Source of the DNA: Shinella kummerowiae
GTDB taxonomy: Bacteria > Pseudomonadota > Alphaproteobacteria > Rhizobiales > Rhizobiaceae
Assembly: GCF_009827055.1 (NCBI RefSeq)
Contig: NZ_WUMK01000010.1
Span: 124,001 to 188,000, forward strand
Length of the DNA stretch: 64,000 bases
Reading direction: 5' to 3'
The notes beneath the pieces are model-generated. The model made no database searches and was not told the origin of the DNA. It saw only the letters and a program-made list of their open reading frames with translations. The stretch's first letter is position 1; the number at the start of each line of letters is the position of its first letter. Positions 44,635-52,950 of this stretch are shown one piece after another. Made by a program: the position numbers and the translations under genes.

Positions 44635-45464
44635 CTGTAAATTTCCATTCTGCGCTGTTTCCGGGACATGTGACGCATGCCCGGCTGAAGCCGAAGCGTC
44701 ATAACCTTGCCTATCGCATCTATTCGCTGCTGATCGACCTGGATGAACTCGAAACGCTCGACCATCATCTAAAACTGTTTTCCGTCGATTGCTTCAATCT
44801 GTTCTCGTTTCGCCGCAAGGATCGCGGCGATCGATCGGGTTCCGACCTCAAGGGACAAGTGGAGCGCGCTATGCGGGCAGCGGGCGTCGAGCCGGATGGC
44901 GGCCCGGTCCGCCTGCTCACAATGCCGAGGCTGCTCGGCTGGGCGTTCAATCCGTTGAGCACCTTCTTCTGCTACGGCAAGGATGGCACGTTGCGAGCGA
45001 TCCTCTGGGAAGTCGATAATACATTCGGCGAGCGGCACGGCTATGTAATCCCGGTCGAGAGTGGCAACGGCGACGAGATCCTCCAACGCTGCGACAAGGC
45101 GTTCTATGTCTCCCCTTTTATGGACATGGATCTGCGTTACGAATTTCGCGTCCGCGCGCCGAGCAACAGGCTCTCGATCCGCATCGATACGTTCGATGGT
45201 GAAGGACTGGTGCTCACCGCGCGGCATCTGGCCAAGCGGACGGAGCTCACGGATGCCGCCCTGTTGAGAGCCTTTTTTGCGATTCCCTTTCTGACACTCC
45301 GAGTCATCGGCGGCATCCATTGGGAGGCACTGAAGATCTGGCTGAAGGGCGTGCGCCTGCGTGTTCGTCCGAAACCGCCGGAGGAGCCGATCTCCTTCGT
45401 CCGCCATGATCGCATCGACGACAACACACCGCATCGGGAGCTGGGAGCGCATGAGCCAGCTTGA
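44631..45464 (+). CDS. DUF1365 family protein
   Basis: The 277-residue protein starts FHSALFPGHVTHARLKPKRH and has PRLLGWAFNPLSTFFCYG and KAFYVSPFMDMD, the hallmarks of DUF1365. No reaction is established in general. In furan fatty acid clusters a neighbouring protein (UfaO) is proposed to add O2-derived oxygen, and this family is a candidate for that sort of role. It overlaps the FAD gene by ATGA and precedes DUF2147 by 86 bp. Confidence 0.85.
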   Translation: MTVNFHSALFPGHVTHARLKPKRHNLAYRIYSLLIDLDELETLDHHLKLFSVDCFNLFSFRRKDRGDRSGSDLKGQVERAMRAAGVEPDGGPVRLLTMPRLLGWAFNPLSTFFCYGKDGTLRAILWEVDNTFGERHGYVIPVESGNGDEILQRCDKAFYVSPFMDMDLRYEFRVRAPSNRLSIRIDTFDGEGLVLTARHLAKRTELTDAALLRAFFAIPFLTLRVIGGIHWEALKIWLKGVRLRVRPKPPEEPISFVRHDRIDDNTPHRELGAHEPA

Positions 45465-45550
45465 CGATTTCTCCGATCGCTCGTCGGCCGTATCGGGCCG
45501 TCCAGAGAGGCTCGGTTTTGGCGGCAGGCTTCTGAAGAAGGAGAACCGAG

Positions 45551-45922
45551 ATGAATCCTCTCATTCTGACAGTTGCGATTTTCGTTCTGGGCTATCCCGG
45601 CATCGCCAAGGCCGGCGACATTGACGGTCAATGGGCGCGTGGAGACGGGAACGCCAGGGTCAGGATCTCGCCCTGTGGTCCGGACGTCTGCGCGGTCAAT
45701 ACCTGGATCAAGCCGGGCACATCGAAGGAAAAGGCGGGCGACAAGCTCGTCATGACCATCAAACCGGGCGACGATGGCGTCTATTCCGGAACGGCCTTCG
45801 ATCCGCAGCGCGACATGACATATAAGCTCACCGTGACCATCAACGGTGACAAGATGACCACGCGGGGCTGCATTGTGGCGGGTATGCTGTGCAAGGGTAT
45901 CGACTGGACACGGATCAACTGA
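45551..45922 (+). CDS. DUF2147 family exported protein
   Basis: The 123-residue protein has a signal peptide (LILTVAIFVLGYPGIAKA) and the DUF2147 core: DGQWARGDGNARVRISPCG, with four Cys (SPCGPDVC and RGCIVAGMLC) and a late CKGIDWTR. It likely folds as a small periplasmic beta domain with disulfides. Function unknown. It has a GAAGGAG ribosome site and lies with the lipid-modification genes. Confidence 0.82.
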   Translation: MNPLILTVAIFVLGYPGIAKAGDIDGQWARGDGNARVRISPCGPDVCAVNTWIKPGTSKEKAGDKLVMTIKPGDDGVYSGTAFDPQRDMTYKLTVTINGDKMTTRGCIVAGMLCKGIDWTRIN

Positions 45923-45942
45923 CGCTCTCCAAGGAGGACGCT

Positions 45943-46362
45943 ATGAAGACGCACGCGGTCGCGTATCTCGCCACACTCATTGTTTTCGTTGCAGTCGACT
46001 TTGTTTGGCTGAGCACCATGGCGGACCGTCTTTACCGCCCTGTGCTCGGTGACATGCTCGCACCCGACTTCAGTCTTGCCCCGGCCATAGCTTTCTATTT
46101 GATATATGCCGCCGGACTGACCTTTCTTGCCGTTAGAAGAGGGTTGATATCCGGTTCGCTTGTGACAGCATTGATCAATGGCGCGGCTGTCGGCTTTACC
46201 GCCTATGCCACGTACGACCTGACCAATCAGTCGACGCTCAAGAACTGGTCGACCCTGCTGACCGTCGCAGATCTGATCTGGGGGACGGTCCTTTCAGCGG
46301 TCGCCGCCGGGACGAGCTTTTGGATCACGCGACGGATTACGGCAAGTCTTGGCCAGACATGA
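45943..46362 (+). CDS. DUF2177 family membrane protein
   Basis: The 139-residue protein has four hydrophobic spans with the DUF2177 pattern (FVAVDFVWLSTMADRLY near the start, YATYDLTNQSTL in the middle). The start ATG 45943 has AAGGAGG upstream, better than the extended frame at 45889. Family function is unknown, but DUF2177 members often occur beside DUF1365 and CFA-like genes. Last gene of its operon. Confidence 0.85.
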   Translation: MKTHAVAYLATLIVFVAVDFVWLSTMADRLYRPVLGDMLAPDFSLAPAIAFYLIYAAGLTFLAVRRGLISGSLVTALINGAAVGFTAYATYDLTNQSTLKNWSTLLTVADLIWGTVLSAVAAGTSFWITRRITASLGQT

Positions 46363-46448
46363 GCCGCGTATCGCGATGAAGGTCATCGATCGACAAGCGC
46401 ATGGCCGAACCTGACCCGACACATGCCAGCGATTGCTGCCAGCAGCAT

Positions 46449-46478
46449 GCAAATGCGCGCCGAATAGCGCGCATTTGC
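46449..46478. terminator. Strong bidirectional hairpin between convergent genes
   Basis: GCAAATGCGCGC (46449-46460) and GCGCGCATTTGC (46467-46478) form a perfect 12-bp stem with loop CGAATA. It lies 86 bp past the DUF2177 stop and 34 bp past the minus-strand SDR stop. It likely ends transcription from both sides, though no clear T-run follows. Confidence 0.6.
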
Positions 46479-46512
46479 CTTCAGCGTGGAGCGGTGCTGA
46501 ATAGGTCGCCCA

Positions 46513-47298
46513 TCAGGACATGATCAGGCCACCGTCGACATTGATCGTCTGACCGGTAATGTAGGCAGCGTCTTCTGAGGCGAGGAAGGCGACAAGGGCG
46601 GCGACTTCGGCGGGGGTGCCGGCCCGGCCCATCGGGATTCCCTCGACCCATTCAGCCATCAGCTCACCGGGGCCGTACTCGCCGAGCATCTTGCCCCAGA
46701 CGCGGTCGTTATAGTCCCACATCTCGGTATGGATGATACCGGGGCAGATGGCATTGGCGGTGATGCCTTCGCGGGCGAGTTCCTTGGCGAGGCTTTGGGT
46801 CAGGCCGACGACGCCGAATTTCGAGGCGGCGTAGTGCGGGGTGTAGATGAAGCCCTGGCGGGCCTGGCCGGAGGCCGTGTTGATCAGCCGGCCTCTGGTG
46901 CCGCTGGCGCGGAAGCGGCGGATCGCTTCCTGGCAGCAGAGAAAGACACCCTTGGTGTTGACGTCGAGATTGAGGTCCCATTCGCGTTCGGTGAGGTCCT
47001 GCACCTTGGCGATGGTGATGACACCGGCATTCTGCACGGAGACGGAAACGGCGCCGAGTTTCGCCTCGGCCTCGCCATAGGCCTCCTGAACGGCCTTGGC
47101 ATCGGTGACATCGAGCGCGAGACCAAGAATTTCAGCGCCGGTCTCCTGTGCCAGCACCTCAGCCGCCGCCACCGTATCCTTTTCGATTGCGGCAATGGCG
47201 ACGTTCGCGCCTTCCTCGGCAAAGCGCTTGGCTATGCCGCGGCCGATGCCCTTGTTGCCCCCGGTGACAAAAACCGTCTGGCCTGCAAAACGTCTCAT
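46513..47298 (-). CDS. SDR family polyol/sugar dehydrogenase
   Basis: The 261-residue short-chain dehydrogenase has TGGNKGIG, NAG (VSVQNAGVI), the catalytic Ser in NTASGQ and YAASK. The C-terminal GQTINVDGGLIMS is usual. It resembles sorbitol/butanediol-type dehydrogenases. It is the last gene of the operon starting with split transketolase and FGGY kinase, and should interconvert a polyol and ketose there. Confidence 0.88.
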   Translation of the reverse strand: MRRFAGQTVFVTGGNKGIGRGIAKRFAEEGANVAIAAIEKDTVAAAEVLAQETGAEILGLALDVTDAKAVQEAYGEAEAKLGAVSVSVQNAGVITIAKVQDLTEREWDLNLDVNTKGVFLCCQEAIRRFRASGTRGRLINTASGQARQGFIYTPHYAASKFGVVGLTQSLAKELAREGITANAICPGIIHTEMWDYNDRVWGKMLGEYGPGELMAEWVEGIPMGRAGTPAEVAALVAFLASEDAAYITGQTINVDGGLIMS

Positions 47299-47338
47299 GG
47301 TCTTTTCTCCATAATGCGCAGCGGGCCGATGGTCCGGA

Positions 47339-48289
47339 TCAGGCCGTCAGCCGGGCTGCTGTGAACTTGTCGGTAACAAGCACATCTATGACGCCCAGCT
47401 TCAGGGCGCCGGCGATGGCCTGGGTTTTCGATTCTCCGCCTGCAAGGGCCATGACGCGTTTCGTCTTGCGCAGGTCTTCCAGCGAAATGCCGATGACGCG
47501 GTCGTTGAGCGGGGTTTCGACCGGCTTTCCGTCCTTGTCGTAGAACCGGTAGGAAATCTCGCCGACGGCGCCGGCCTCGTGCAGCATCGCCATCTCCTGC
47601 GGGGAGAAGGTGTTGCCGGATCGGGCGAGCAGCTCGGACGGCTCGACGGCGCCGATGCCGACGATGGCAAGACTGAGGCGGCCGAAGAGGTCCATCGTCT
47701 CGCGCACGACCGGATCGGCCAGCATGACGAGCTTGGCCTCGCGCGAGGAGGTGATGCCCTGGACGAGGAGGAGTCGCGGCTCGCCACCGGTGAGGCGGGC
47801 GAGGCGTGCCGTCAGCTGCGTGGCGTGGGTCTGCACCGAGGCGTCGCCCATGCCACCGAGAATCTGTGCGATGTATTTGGCCTTGGCGTTCTTCAGCGGG
47901 TGAATGTTGTCCACCATGCGCAGGATCGTCTGGCTCCAGCTCGAAACGCCGACGACCTCGTCCTGCTGCAGGGTAACTTCGAGGAAATGGGCGGCAGCCT
48001 CGCCGATGCGCGCCATGATCGCGCCATCGCGATCCTCCGAACAATCGACGACAATGGCTTCTGTCACGGTGTAACGTTCACGCAGGGCCATTTCGAGCTC
48101 GGCGAAGGTTCCGGCAGGTGGAATGATCGTCGTGCGCACGATGTCTTCCTGCTCGGCGCGCTTCAACATGCGTGAAACGGTGGCCTGCGACATGTGCATG
48201 ATCTCGGCGATCTCTGCCTGCCGTTTGCCTTCCAGATGATACATCTGGGCAACGCGGGCAATCAGTCGCAACTCGTTGAGCCTTCCCAT
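47339..48289 (-). CDS. SorC family sugar-binding transcriptional regulator
   Basis: The 316-residue protein has an N-terminal helix-turn-helix (KRQAEIAEIMHMSQATVSRML) and a C-terminal sugar-phosphate-binding domain (VGVSSWSQTILRMV, GVIDVLVTDKFTAARL). I place the start at ATG 48289, which has GGAG six bases upstream; ATG 48301 and GTG 48319 fall within a palindrome and lack a ribosome site. SorC proteins respond to phosphorylated sugars, which fits the adjacent kinase. It probably controls the kinase, transketolase and ABC genes by the RTGAATWWWTAT-like motif. Confidence 0.88.
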   Translation of the reverse strand: MGRLNELRLIARVAQMYHLEGKRQAEIAEIMHMSQATVSRMLKRAEQEDIVRTTIIPPAGTFAELEMALRERYTVTEAIVVDCSEDRDGAIMARIGEAAAHFLEVTLQQDEVVGVSSWSQTILRMVDNIHPLKNAKAKYIAQILGGMGDASVQTHATQLTARLARLTGGEPRLLLVQGITSSREAKLVMLADPVVRETMDLFGRLSLAIVGIGAVEPSELLARSGNTFSPQEMAMLHEAGAVGEISYRFYDKDGKPVETPLNDRVIGISLEDLRKTKRVMALAGGESKTQAIAGALKLGVIDVLVTDKFTAARLTA

Positions 48290-48300
48290 CAGGGTCTCCA

Positions 48301-48322
48301 TGAGTGAATTTTTATTCACTCA
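48301..48322. promoter_or_regulatory. 22-bp palindrome, candidate SorC operator
   Basis: TGAGTGAAT (48301-48309) and ATTCACTCA (48314-48322) are perfect inverted repeats with TTTT between. Its minus-strand 12-mer GTGAATAAAAAT (48308-48319) differs by one base from GTGAATAAATAT at 51657-51668. It overlaps the last codons of the kinase gene and lies 12 bp before the SorC start. Confidence 0.5.
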
Positions 48323-49781
48323 TAGTGGAAGGACCCGGTAGGGTCGAGCGGTGGATTGCGTCCTTCCAAACCACAAGTCGTTCTGTAGCGTCGTTGACAC
48401 GCGGGGCGATGGCGTTGGCCGCGCGTGGCAGGGCGGCAATGGCGGCAAGATCGGGCCAGACGCCGAGCGAGAGACCGGCAAGATAGGCCGCGCCGAGCGC
48501 AGAAGCCTCTGGCGCATCGCTCTGGATGATGGCGTGCTGCAATGTATCGGCGACGCATTGCATGAGGAATGTGTTCTTGCTCGGCCCGCCGTCCGCATAG
48601 AGCCGGCCGAGTGGTGTCGGCGATTGCGAGGACATTGCCTTGAAGACGTCGTCGACCTGGAAGGCGATGGAGTCCGTTACCGCGCGCGCCATCTGCGCGC
48701 GGCTTGTGTTGAAGGTGATGCCCGAGAACAGCGCGCGCGCATCCGAGTGCCAGTAGGGCGCGCCAAGGCCGACGAAGGCGGGTACGAAGCCGGGGCCGCC
48801 GGGTGCCGCGGTGGCGGCGAGCTCGGTGAGAGCCTGTACGTCGGGAAGCCCGAGCATATCGGCCATCCAGGGTAGCGAGGCGGCCGATACCAGAATATTG
48901 CCCTCGAAGGCATAGGTCGGCCGGCCGCCGATCGACCAGGCGATGGTCGTGGTAATGCCCTGCTCGGGTGCGATGAAGCCGGGCAGCGTCGTCATGATCG
49001 ACGAGCCGGTGCCGAAGGTCACCTTGCCGTCGCCTGAGTTGAAGGCGCCGTGGCCGAACAGGGCGGCGTGGCTGTCGCCGATTGCCGAGGCGATCGGGAT
49101 GCCGTCGGCAAGACCCGGTACATTTCTCGTCACACCGAAGCGCGATGCGCTGTCCCGCACCTCGGGCAGCGCCGATTTCGATACGCCGAAGAGATCGCAG
49201 AGCTCGTCGCTCCAGGCCTGCCGGTTCAGATCATAGAGCTGGCTGCGTGCGGCATTGGCGGCGTCGCAGGCATGCACGGCACCGCCGGTGAAGCAATGGA
49301 CGAGCCAGGCGTCGATGGTGCCGAGTCGCACTGCATGGCCGGCCGGCACGCGGTCGAGCAGCCACTTCATCTTGGGGCCGGGGAACATCGGGTCGATGGG
49401 CAGGCCGGTGAGCACCTGCACGCGCGGCGCATGGCCTGCTGCGATCAGTTCGGCGCAGACGGGCGCGCTGCGGCGGCACTGCCAGCTCACGACCGGACCA
49501 AGCGGTTCTCCCGTGGCGGCATCCCAGATGGTGACGGATTCGCGCTGGTTGGAGATGGCGATGCCGAGGATCTCGACTTCGGGGCTGGCCGCAAGGCAGT
49601 CGGCGATCGCTTCCTGAACCGATTCCCACAAACGCTTCGGGCTTTGTTCCACCCAGCCTGGCTGCGGATGCTCGATTCCGACCGGCGAGGCCCCCCGCGC
49701 CAAAATCTCGCCGCCCGTGGAAACGAGCACGGCTTTCGAATTTGTGGTGCCCTGGTCGATGGCGAGGATGGCGGTCGTCAT
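48312..49781 (-). CDS. FGGY family carbohydrate kinase
   Basis: The 489-residue kinase has the phosphate-1 motif IDQGTTNSKAVL, GDSHAALFGHGAF and KVTFGTGSS, then a C-terminal ATP-binding half with YADGGPSKNTF. It is most like glycerol/xylulose/erythritol kinases but the exact substrate is not visible. ATG 49781 begins the conserved MTTAILAIDQ start; the frame extends upstream to 49847. It sits between the transketolase and SorC genes, so it should phosphorylate the ketose made by the SDR enzymes. Confidence 0.88.
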   Translation of the reverse strand: MTTAILAIDQGTTNSKAVLVSTGGEILARGASPVGIEHPQPGWVEQSPKRLWESVQEAIADCLAASPEVEILGIAISNQRESVTIWDAATGEPLGPVVSWQCRRSAPVCAELIAAGHAPRVQVLTGLPIDPMFPGPKMKWLLDRVPAGHAVRLGTIDAWLVHCFTGGAVHACDAANAARSQLYDLNRQAWSDELCDLFGVSKSALPEVRDSASRFGVTRNVPGLADGIPIASAIGDSHAALFGHGAFNSGDGKVTFGTGSSIMTTLPGFIAPEQGITTTIAWSIGGRPTYAFEGNILVSAASLPWMADMLGLPDVQALTELAATAAPGGPGFVPAFVGLGAPYWHSDARALFSGITFNTSRAQMARAVTDSIAFQVDDVFKAMSSQSPTPLGRLYADGGPSKNTFLMQCVADTLQHAIIQSDAPEASALGAAYLAGLSLGVWPDLAAIAALPRAANAIAPRVNDATERLVVWKDAIHRSTLPGPSTMSE

Positions 49782-49866
49782 GGCGGCTCCGGTGGTCGGA
49801 AGATGGGAGAGGGCGCGGCAGAAGGGAGGCCTTGCCGCGCCCTGCACGAAATCTAGTCGCGCACCG

Positions 49867-50835
49867 TCATGTGCGCGAAGACTTTCGTGCGATCAAGGCG
49901 ATGGCTGTTTCTGCGATGGCGGCCGGCGCCATGCCGAATTCGTCGAGCAGGAACTCTGCCGAACCGGTCGGAGCGAAGATTCCGGGAACGCCGAGGATCT
50001 TCATGGGCACGGGCGCTTCCGCAACGACGACTTCGGCAATGGCCGAGCCGAGACCGCCGAAAGTGGAATGCTCCTCTGCCGTCAGGATCGCGCCGGTGTC
50101 CCTGGCGGCGGCCACCACGGCCGCGACGTCGATCGGGCGAACGGTCGCCATGTTGAGCACGCGGGCCTCGATGCCCTGTTCGGCGAGGATGGCGGCCGCC
50201 TTCACCATGCGGTGCGTGATGGTTCCGTTTGCGATGAGGGTGATGGCATCGCCATCGCGCAGCAGGTTGGCCTTGCCGAGCTCGAATATGTGGCCGGTCG
50301 GAAGCAGGTCCGGCACGCCGACGCGCGAGAGGCGCAAGAAGACGGGGCCGTCATAGGAGGCTGCCCATTCCACGGCGGCGGCCGTTTCGATGGAATCGCA
50401 GGGTGCGACGACCGGAAGGTTCGGCAGAACGCGCGTCCAGGCAAAATCCTCGATCGAGTGATGGGTCGGGCCGAGTTCGCCATAGGCCATACCGGAGGAA
50501 ATGCCGATCAGCTTCACATTGGCATTGGAATAGGCGATGTCGGCCTTGATTTGTTCCAGCGAACGGCCGGTCAGGAAGCAGGCGGCGCCGCAGACGAAGG
50601 GCAGGAGGCCGCCATTGGCGAGGCCGGCACCGACGCCCACCAGCGCCTGCTCGGCAATGCCGACATTGACGAGCCGCTCAGGCCACCTGGCCTTGAAACC
50701 GCCGAGCTTGGAGGAGCCGACGGAGTCGTTGCAGACGGCGACGATCTTGGGATTGTCGGCGCCCAGGCGCTCCAGCACGGCGACGAAGGCGTCACGGCAA
50801 TCGTGCAGCTTGGCAGAGGGGGTGATGGCGTTCAT
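49867..50835 (-). CDS. Transketolase C-terminal subunit
   Basis: The 322-residue protein corresponds to the central pyrimidine-binding and C-terminal domains of transketolase, with the catalytic Glu region RLVNVGIAEQALVGVGAGLA and VLNMATVRPID. With the N-terminal subunit encoded just upstream (start ATG overlaps its stop by one base, TAATG) it makes a complete split transketolase. Such split enzymes often serve specialised pathways, for example apulose-4-phosphate transketolase. Confidence 0.9.
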   Translation of the reverse strand: MNAITPSAKLHDCRDAFVAVLERLGADNPKIVAVCNDSVGSSKLGGFKARWPERLVNVGIAEQALVGVGAGLANGGLLPFVCGAACFLTGRSLEQIKADIAYSNANVKLIGISSGMAYGELGPTHHSIEDFAWTRVLPNLPVVAPCDSIETAAAVEWAASYDGPVFLRLSRVGVPDLLPTGHIFELGKANLLRDGDAITLIANGTITHRMVKAAAILAEQGIEARVLNMATVRPIDVAAVVAAARDTGAILTAEEHSTFGGLGSAIAEVVVAEAPVPMKILGVPGIFAPTGSAEFLLDEFGMAPAAIAETAIALIARKSSRT

Positions 50836-51644
50836 TACAGGGCCTCCGAAAGCTCAGCGACGGCAATCTGGTATTGTTCGGCACTGGGCACCTTGTGATG
50901 CCAGTCGACCTTGTCCTGCATGAAGGAAATGCCGTGGCCCTTGTTGGTGTGGGCAACGATGCAGTGCGGCCGGCTGCCGCGTTTTTCCAGCGCCGGGACG
51001 ATCTCGTCCATGGCATTGCCGTTGATCTCGGTGACATCCCATCCGAAGGCTTCGAGCTTGGCCGGGAAGGGTGCGAGATTGTTGGTGTCCTTCAGCGACG
51101 CACCCTGCTGGAAGCGGTTGTGGTCGATGACGAGCGTCAGGTTGTCGAGGCCGAACTGCGCGGCCGAAGCGATGGCTTCCCAGTTGGAGCCCTCCTGCAT
51201 CTCGCCGTCGCCCGTCAGCACATAGGTGCGATAGGCGGCACCGGTCAACTTGGCGGCCTTTGCCATGCCGACGGCCACCGGCAGGCCGTGACCGAGCGGG
51301 CCGGTGTTGGTCTCGACACCAGGAACCTTGTTGCAGTTCGGGTGCCCGTTGAGGCGTGAATGGGGCTTCAGGAACGTCGCGACCTCTTCTTCCGGAATGA
51401 AGCCGCGCTTGGCCAGCGTCACGTAGAGGGCAAGCGCCACATGCCCCTTGGAGAGCACGAAACGATCCCGGTCGGGGTGCTTCGGCTGATCCGGCCAGAT
51501 GCGCAGCACACGAAAATAGAGCGCGGCCAGGATGTCGATTGCAGACATCTCGCCACCGATATGGCCTGCGCCAGCTTCAAAAACCGCCTGCAGATCGCGG
51601 AGACGGATCTGTTGAGCGATGCGGTCGAGATCGTTCGGCTGCAT
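50835..51644 (-). CDS. Transketolase N-terminal subunit
   Basis: The 269-residue protein carries the ThDP/Mg motif GDGEMQEGSNWEAIASAAQFGLDNLTL-type segment (GDG then NW), with HIGG near residue 27 and GPLGHGLPVAVGMAKA. ATG 51644 has GAGG upstream. It is first gene of the minus-strand operon; the candidate SorC half-sites at 51657-51690 lie 13-46 bp before it. Lengths of 269 and 322 residues are normal for split transketolases. Confidence 0.92.
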   Translation of the reverse strand: MQPNDLDRIAQQIRLRDLQAVFEAGAGHIGGEMSAIDILAALYFRVLRIWPDQPKHPDRDRFVLSKGHVALALYVTLAKRGFIPEEEVATFLKPHSRLNGHPNCNKVPGVETNTGPLGHGLPVAVGMAKAAKLTGAAYRTYVLTGDGEMQEGSNWEAIASAAQFGLDNLTLVIDHNRFQQGASLKDTNNLAPFPAKLEAFGWDVTEINGNAMDEIVPALEKRGSRPHCIVAHTNKGHGISFMQDKVDWHHKVPSAEQYQIAVAELSEAL

Positions 51645-51656
51645 GAAACCCTCATC

Positions 51657-51690
51657 GTGAATAAATATACACTGATAGATATATTTGCAC
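51657..51690. promoter_or_regulatory. Paired SorC operator candidates before the transketolase operon
   Basis: GTGAATAAATAT (51657-51668) faces an inverted, weaker copy GTGCAAATATAT (minus strand of 51679-51690, nine of twelve identical). On the minus strand TTGACT (51703-51708) could be a -35, which would place the second copy over the -10 region, so binding would block transcription. Confidence 0.5.
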
Positions 51691-51753
51691 GGATGGCCGC
51701 GAAGTCAAGCGGAAATGACATTAGATGATCCTGAAAAATTCGCTCTATCAGCC

Positions 51754-51783
51754 TTGACACCCTTCAATAGGATGCGTTACGAA
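51754..51783 (+). promoter_or_regulatory. Sigma70-like promoter for the ribose-type ABC operon
   Basis: A perfect -35 TTGACA (51754-51759) is followed after 18 bases by TACGAA (51778-51783), a weak -10. It precedes the operator-like motif at 51797-51808 and the permease start at 51854. Confidence 0.4.
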
Positions 51784-51796
51784 TTTACACACACTA

Positions 51797-51808
51797 ATGA
51801 ATATTTAT
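51797..51808 (+). promoter_or_regulatory. SorC operator candidate before the ABC permease gene
   Basis: ATGAATATTTAT matches the motif at 48304-48315 (GTGAATTTTTAT, ten of twelve) and 51657-51668. It lies just downstream of the predicted transcription start, where a repressor would act. An in-frame ATG here is not the translation start. Confidence 0.45.
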
Positions 51809-51853
51809 GCGATAAGCCAAGCGCGAAGCCGCGAACGACCGGGAGGAGTGTCC

Positions 51854-52831
51854 ATGGTGGCGGATGTGAAAGAACGACAGGGGTTCGCAGGCATTGTGTT
51901 GCCTTCGCTGCGCGGAGCCACAGGCCCGCTCATCGGCCTTATCGTGCTGTGCCTCTTTCTCACCTTTGCGACAGACAAGTTCCTGTCGGTGCGCAACTTC
52001 CTCAACGTGCTCGACCAGATCACGGTGCTCGGGGTCATGGCTGTCGGCATGACGATGGTCATCCTGATTGGCGGCATCGACCTTGCGGTCGGCTCGGTCA
52101 TGGCGCTCGCCATGATGGTACTCGGCTATCTCAATGTCGTGGCCGGCGTGCCGATGGCGCTCGCCATTCCGCTGGCACTTGCCGCAGCGGCCCTGAACGG
52201 ATTGATTGCCGGGCTTTTGATCACCCGCTTCAACGTGCCGGCCTTCATCGCGACACTCGCCATGATGTCGATTACGCGCGGCCTTGCGAACATGATCACG
52301 GATGGCCAGCAGATCATCGGCTTTCCGGCCTGGTTCAACATGATGGCCATCGTGCGTTTCGGTGGTTTCCTGACGCTGACCGTTGCCGTGATGATCGTGG
52401 TTTTCATCGTCGGCCTTCTCTACCAGCGCTACCGCCACGGCGGCCGCGTTCTCTACGCCATCGGCGGCAATGCCGAGGTGGCGCGTCTTGCCGGTATCAA
52501 TGTGCAGCGCGCGACGGTGCTGGTCTATGTCGTGTGCAGCTTCCTCGCCGGCCTCTCGGGCATGGTGCTCGCTGCCCGTCTCGACTCCGTCCAGCCGTCC
52601 TCGGGCGTTTCCTATGAACTCGACGCCATCGCGGCGGTCGTCATCGGCGGCACATCGCTCTCGGGCGGTACGGGCGGCATCGGTGGCACGATCATCGGGG
52701 TTCTGATCATCGGTGTGCTGCGCAACGGCCTCAACCTGCTCAGCGTCTCGCCCTTCATGCAGCAGGTCATCATCGGGGCGGTCATCGTGCTCGCCGTCAC
52801 TGCCGAAACCTACCGCAAACGCAAGTCGTGA
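51854..52831 (+). CDS. ABC permease, RbsC-like (CUT2 family)
   Basis: The 325-residue permease has about eight to ten hydrophobic spans and CUT2 marks such as IDLAVGSVMALAMM and YAIGGNAEVARLAGI. I prefer ATG 51854 with GGGAGGAG six bases upstream; an ATG at 51797 lies in the operator motif. It is the first gene of the plus-strand operon that carries binding protein, ATPase and SDR, divergent from transketolase. Confidence 0.92.
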   Translation: MVADVKERQGFAGIVLPSLRGATGPLIGLIVLCLFLTFATDKFLSVRNFLNVLDQITVLGVMAVGMTMVILIGGIDLAVGSVMALAMMVLGYLNVVAGVPMALAIPLALAAAALNGLIAGLLITRFNVPAFIATLAMMSITRGLANMITDGQQIIGFPAWFNMMAIVRFGGFLTLTVAVMIVVFIVGLLYQRYRHGGRVLYAIGGNAEVARLAGINVQRATVLVYVVCSFLAGLSGMVLAARLDSVQPSSGVSYELDAIAAVVIGGTSLSGGTGGIGGTIIGVLIIGVLRNGLNLLSVSPFMQQVIIGAVIVLAVTAETYRKRKS

Positions 52832-52835
52832 CTTT

Positions 52836-52862
52836 CACCCCCGCTGCCGATGCCGCGGGGTG
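52836..52862 (+). terminator. GC-rich stem-loop between permease and binding-protein genes
   Basis: CACCCCCGC (52836-52844) pairs with GCGGGGTG (52855-52862) with one bulged C and a 10-base loop. Stem-loops here may stabilise or partly end the mRNA and adjust expression of the abundant binding protein. Confidence 0.35.
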
Positions 52863-52950
52863 GAGAAAACGGTTCGCAATCGTGCGGACCGGCAAAAGGA
52901 AAGGTGGTTCCTGCAAGGCAGGCGTCACCGGGTAACTTGGAGGAGAAACC

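Noticed and set aside
48290-48319. Longer starts for SorC at 48301 or GTG 48319
   Set aside because: Both lie in or beside the palindrome and lack a ribosome site; ATG 48289 has GGAG six bases upstream.
51797-51853. Longer start for the ribose-type permease at ATG 51797
   Set aside because: No ribosome site; the ATG lies in an operator-like motif, while ATG 51854 has GGGAGGAG at ideal spacing.
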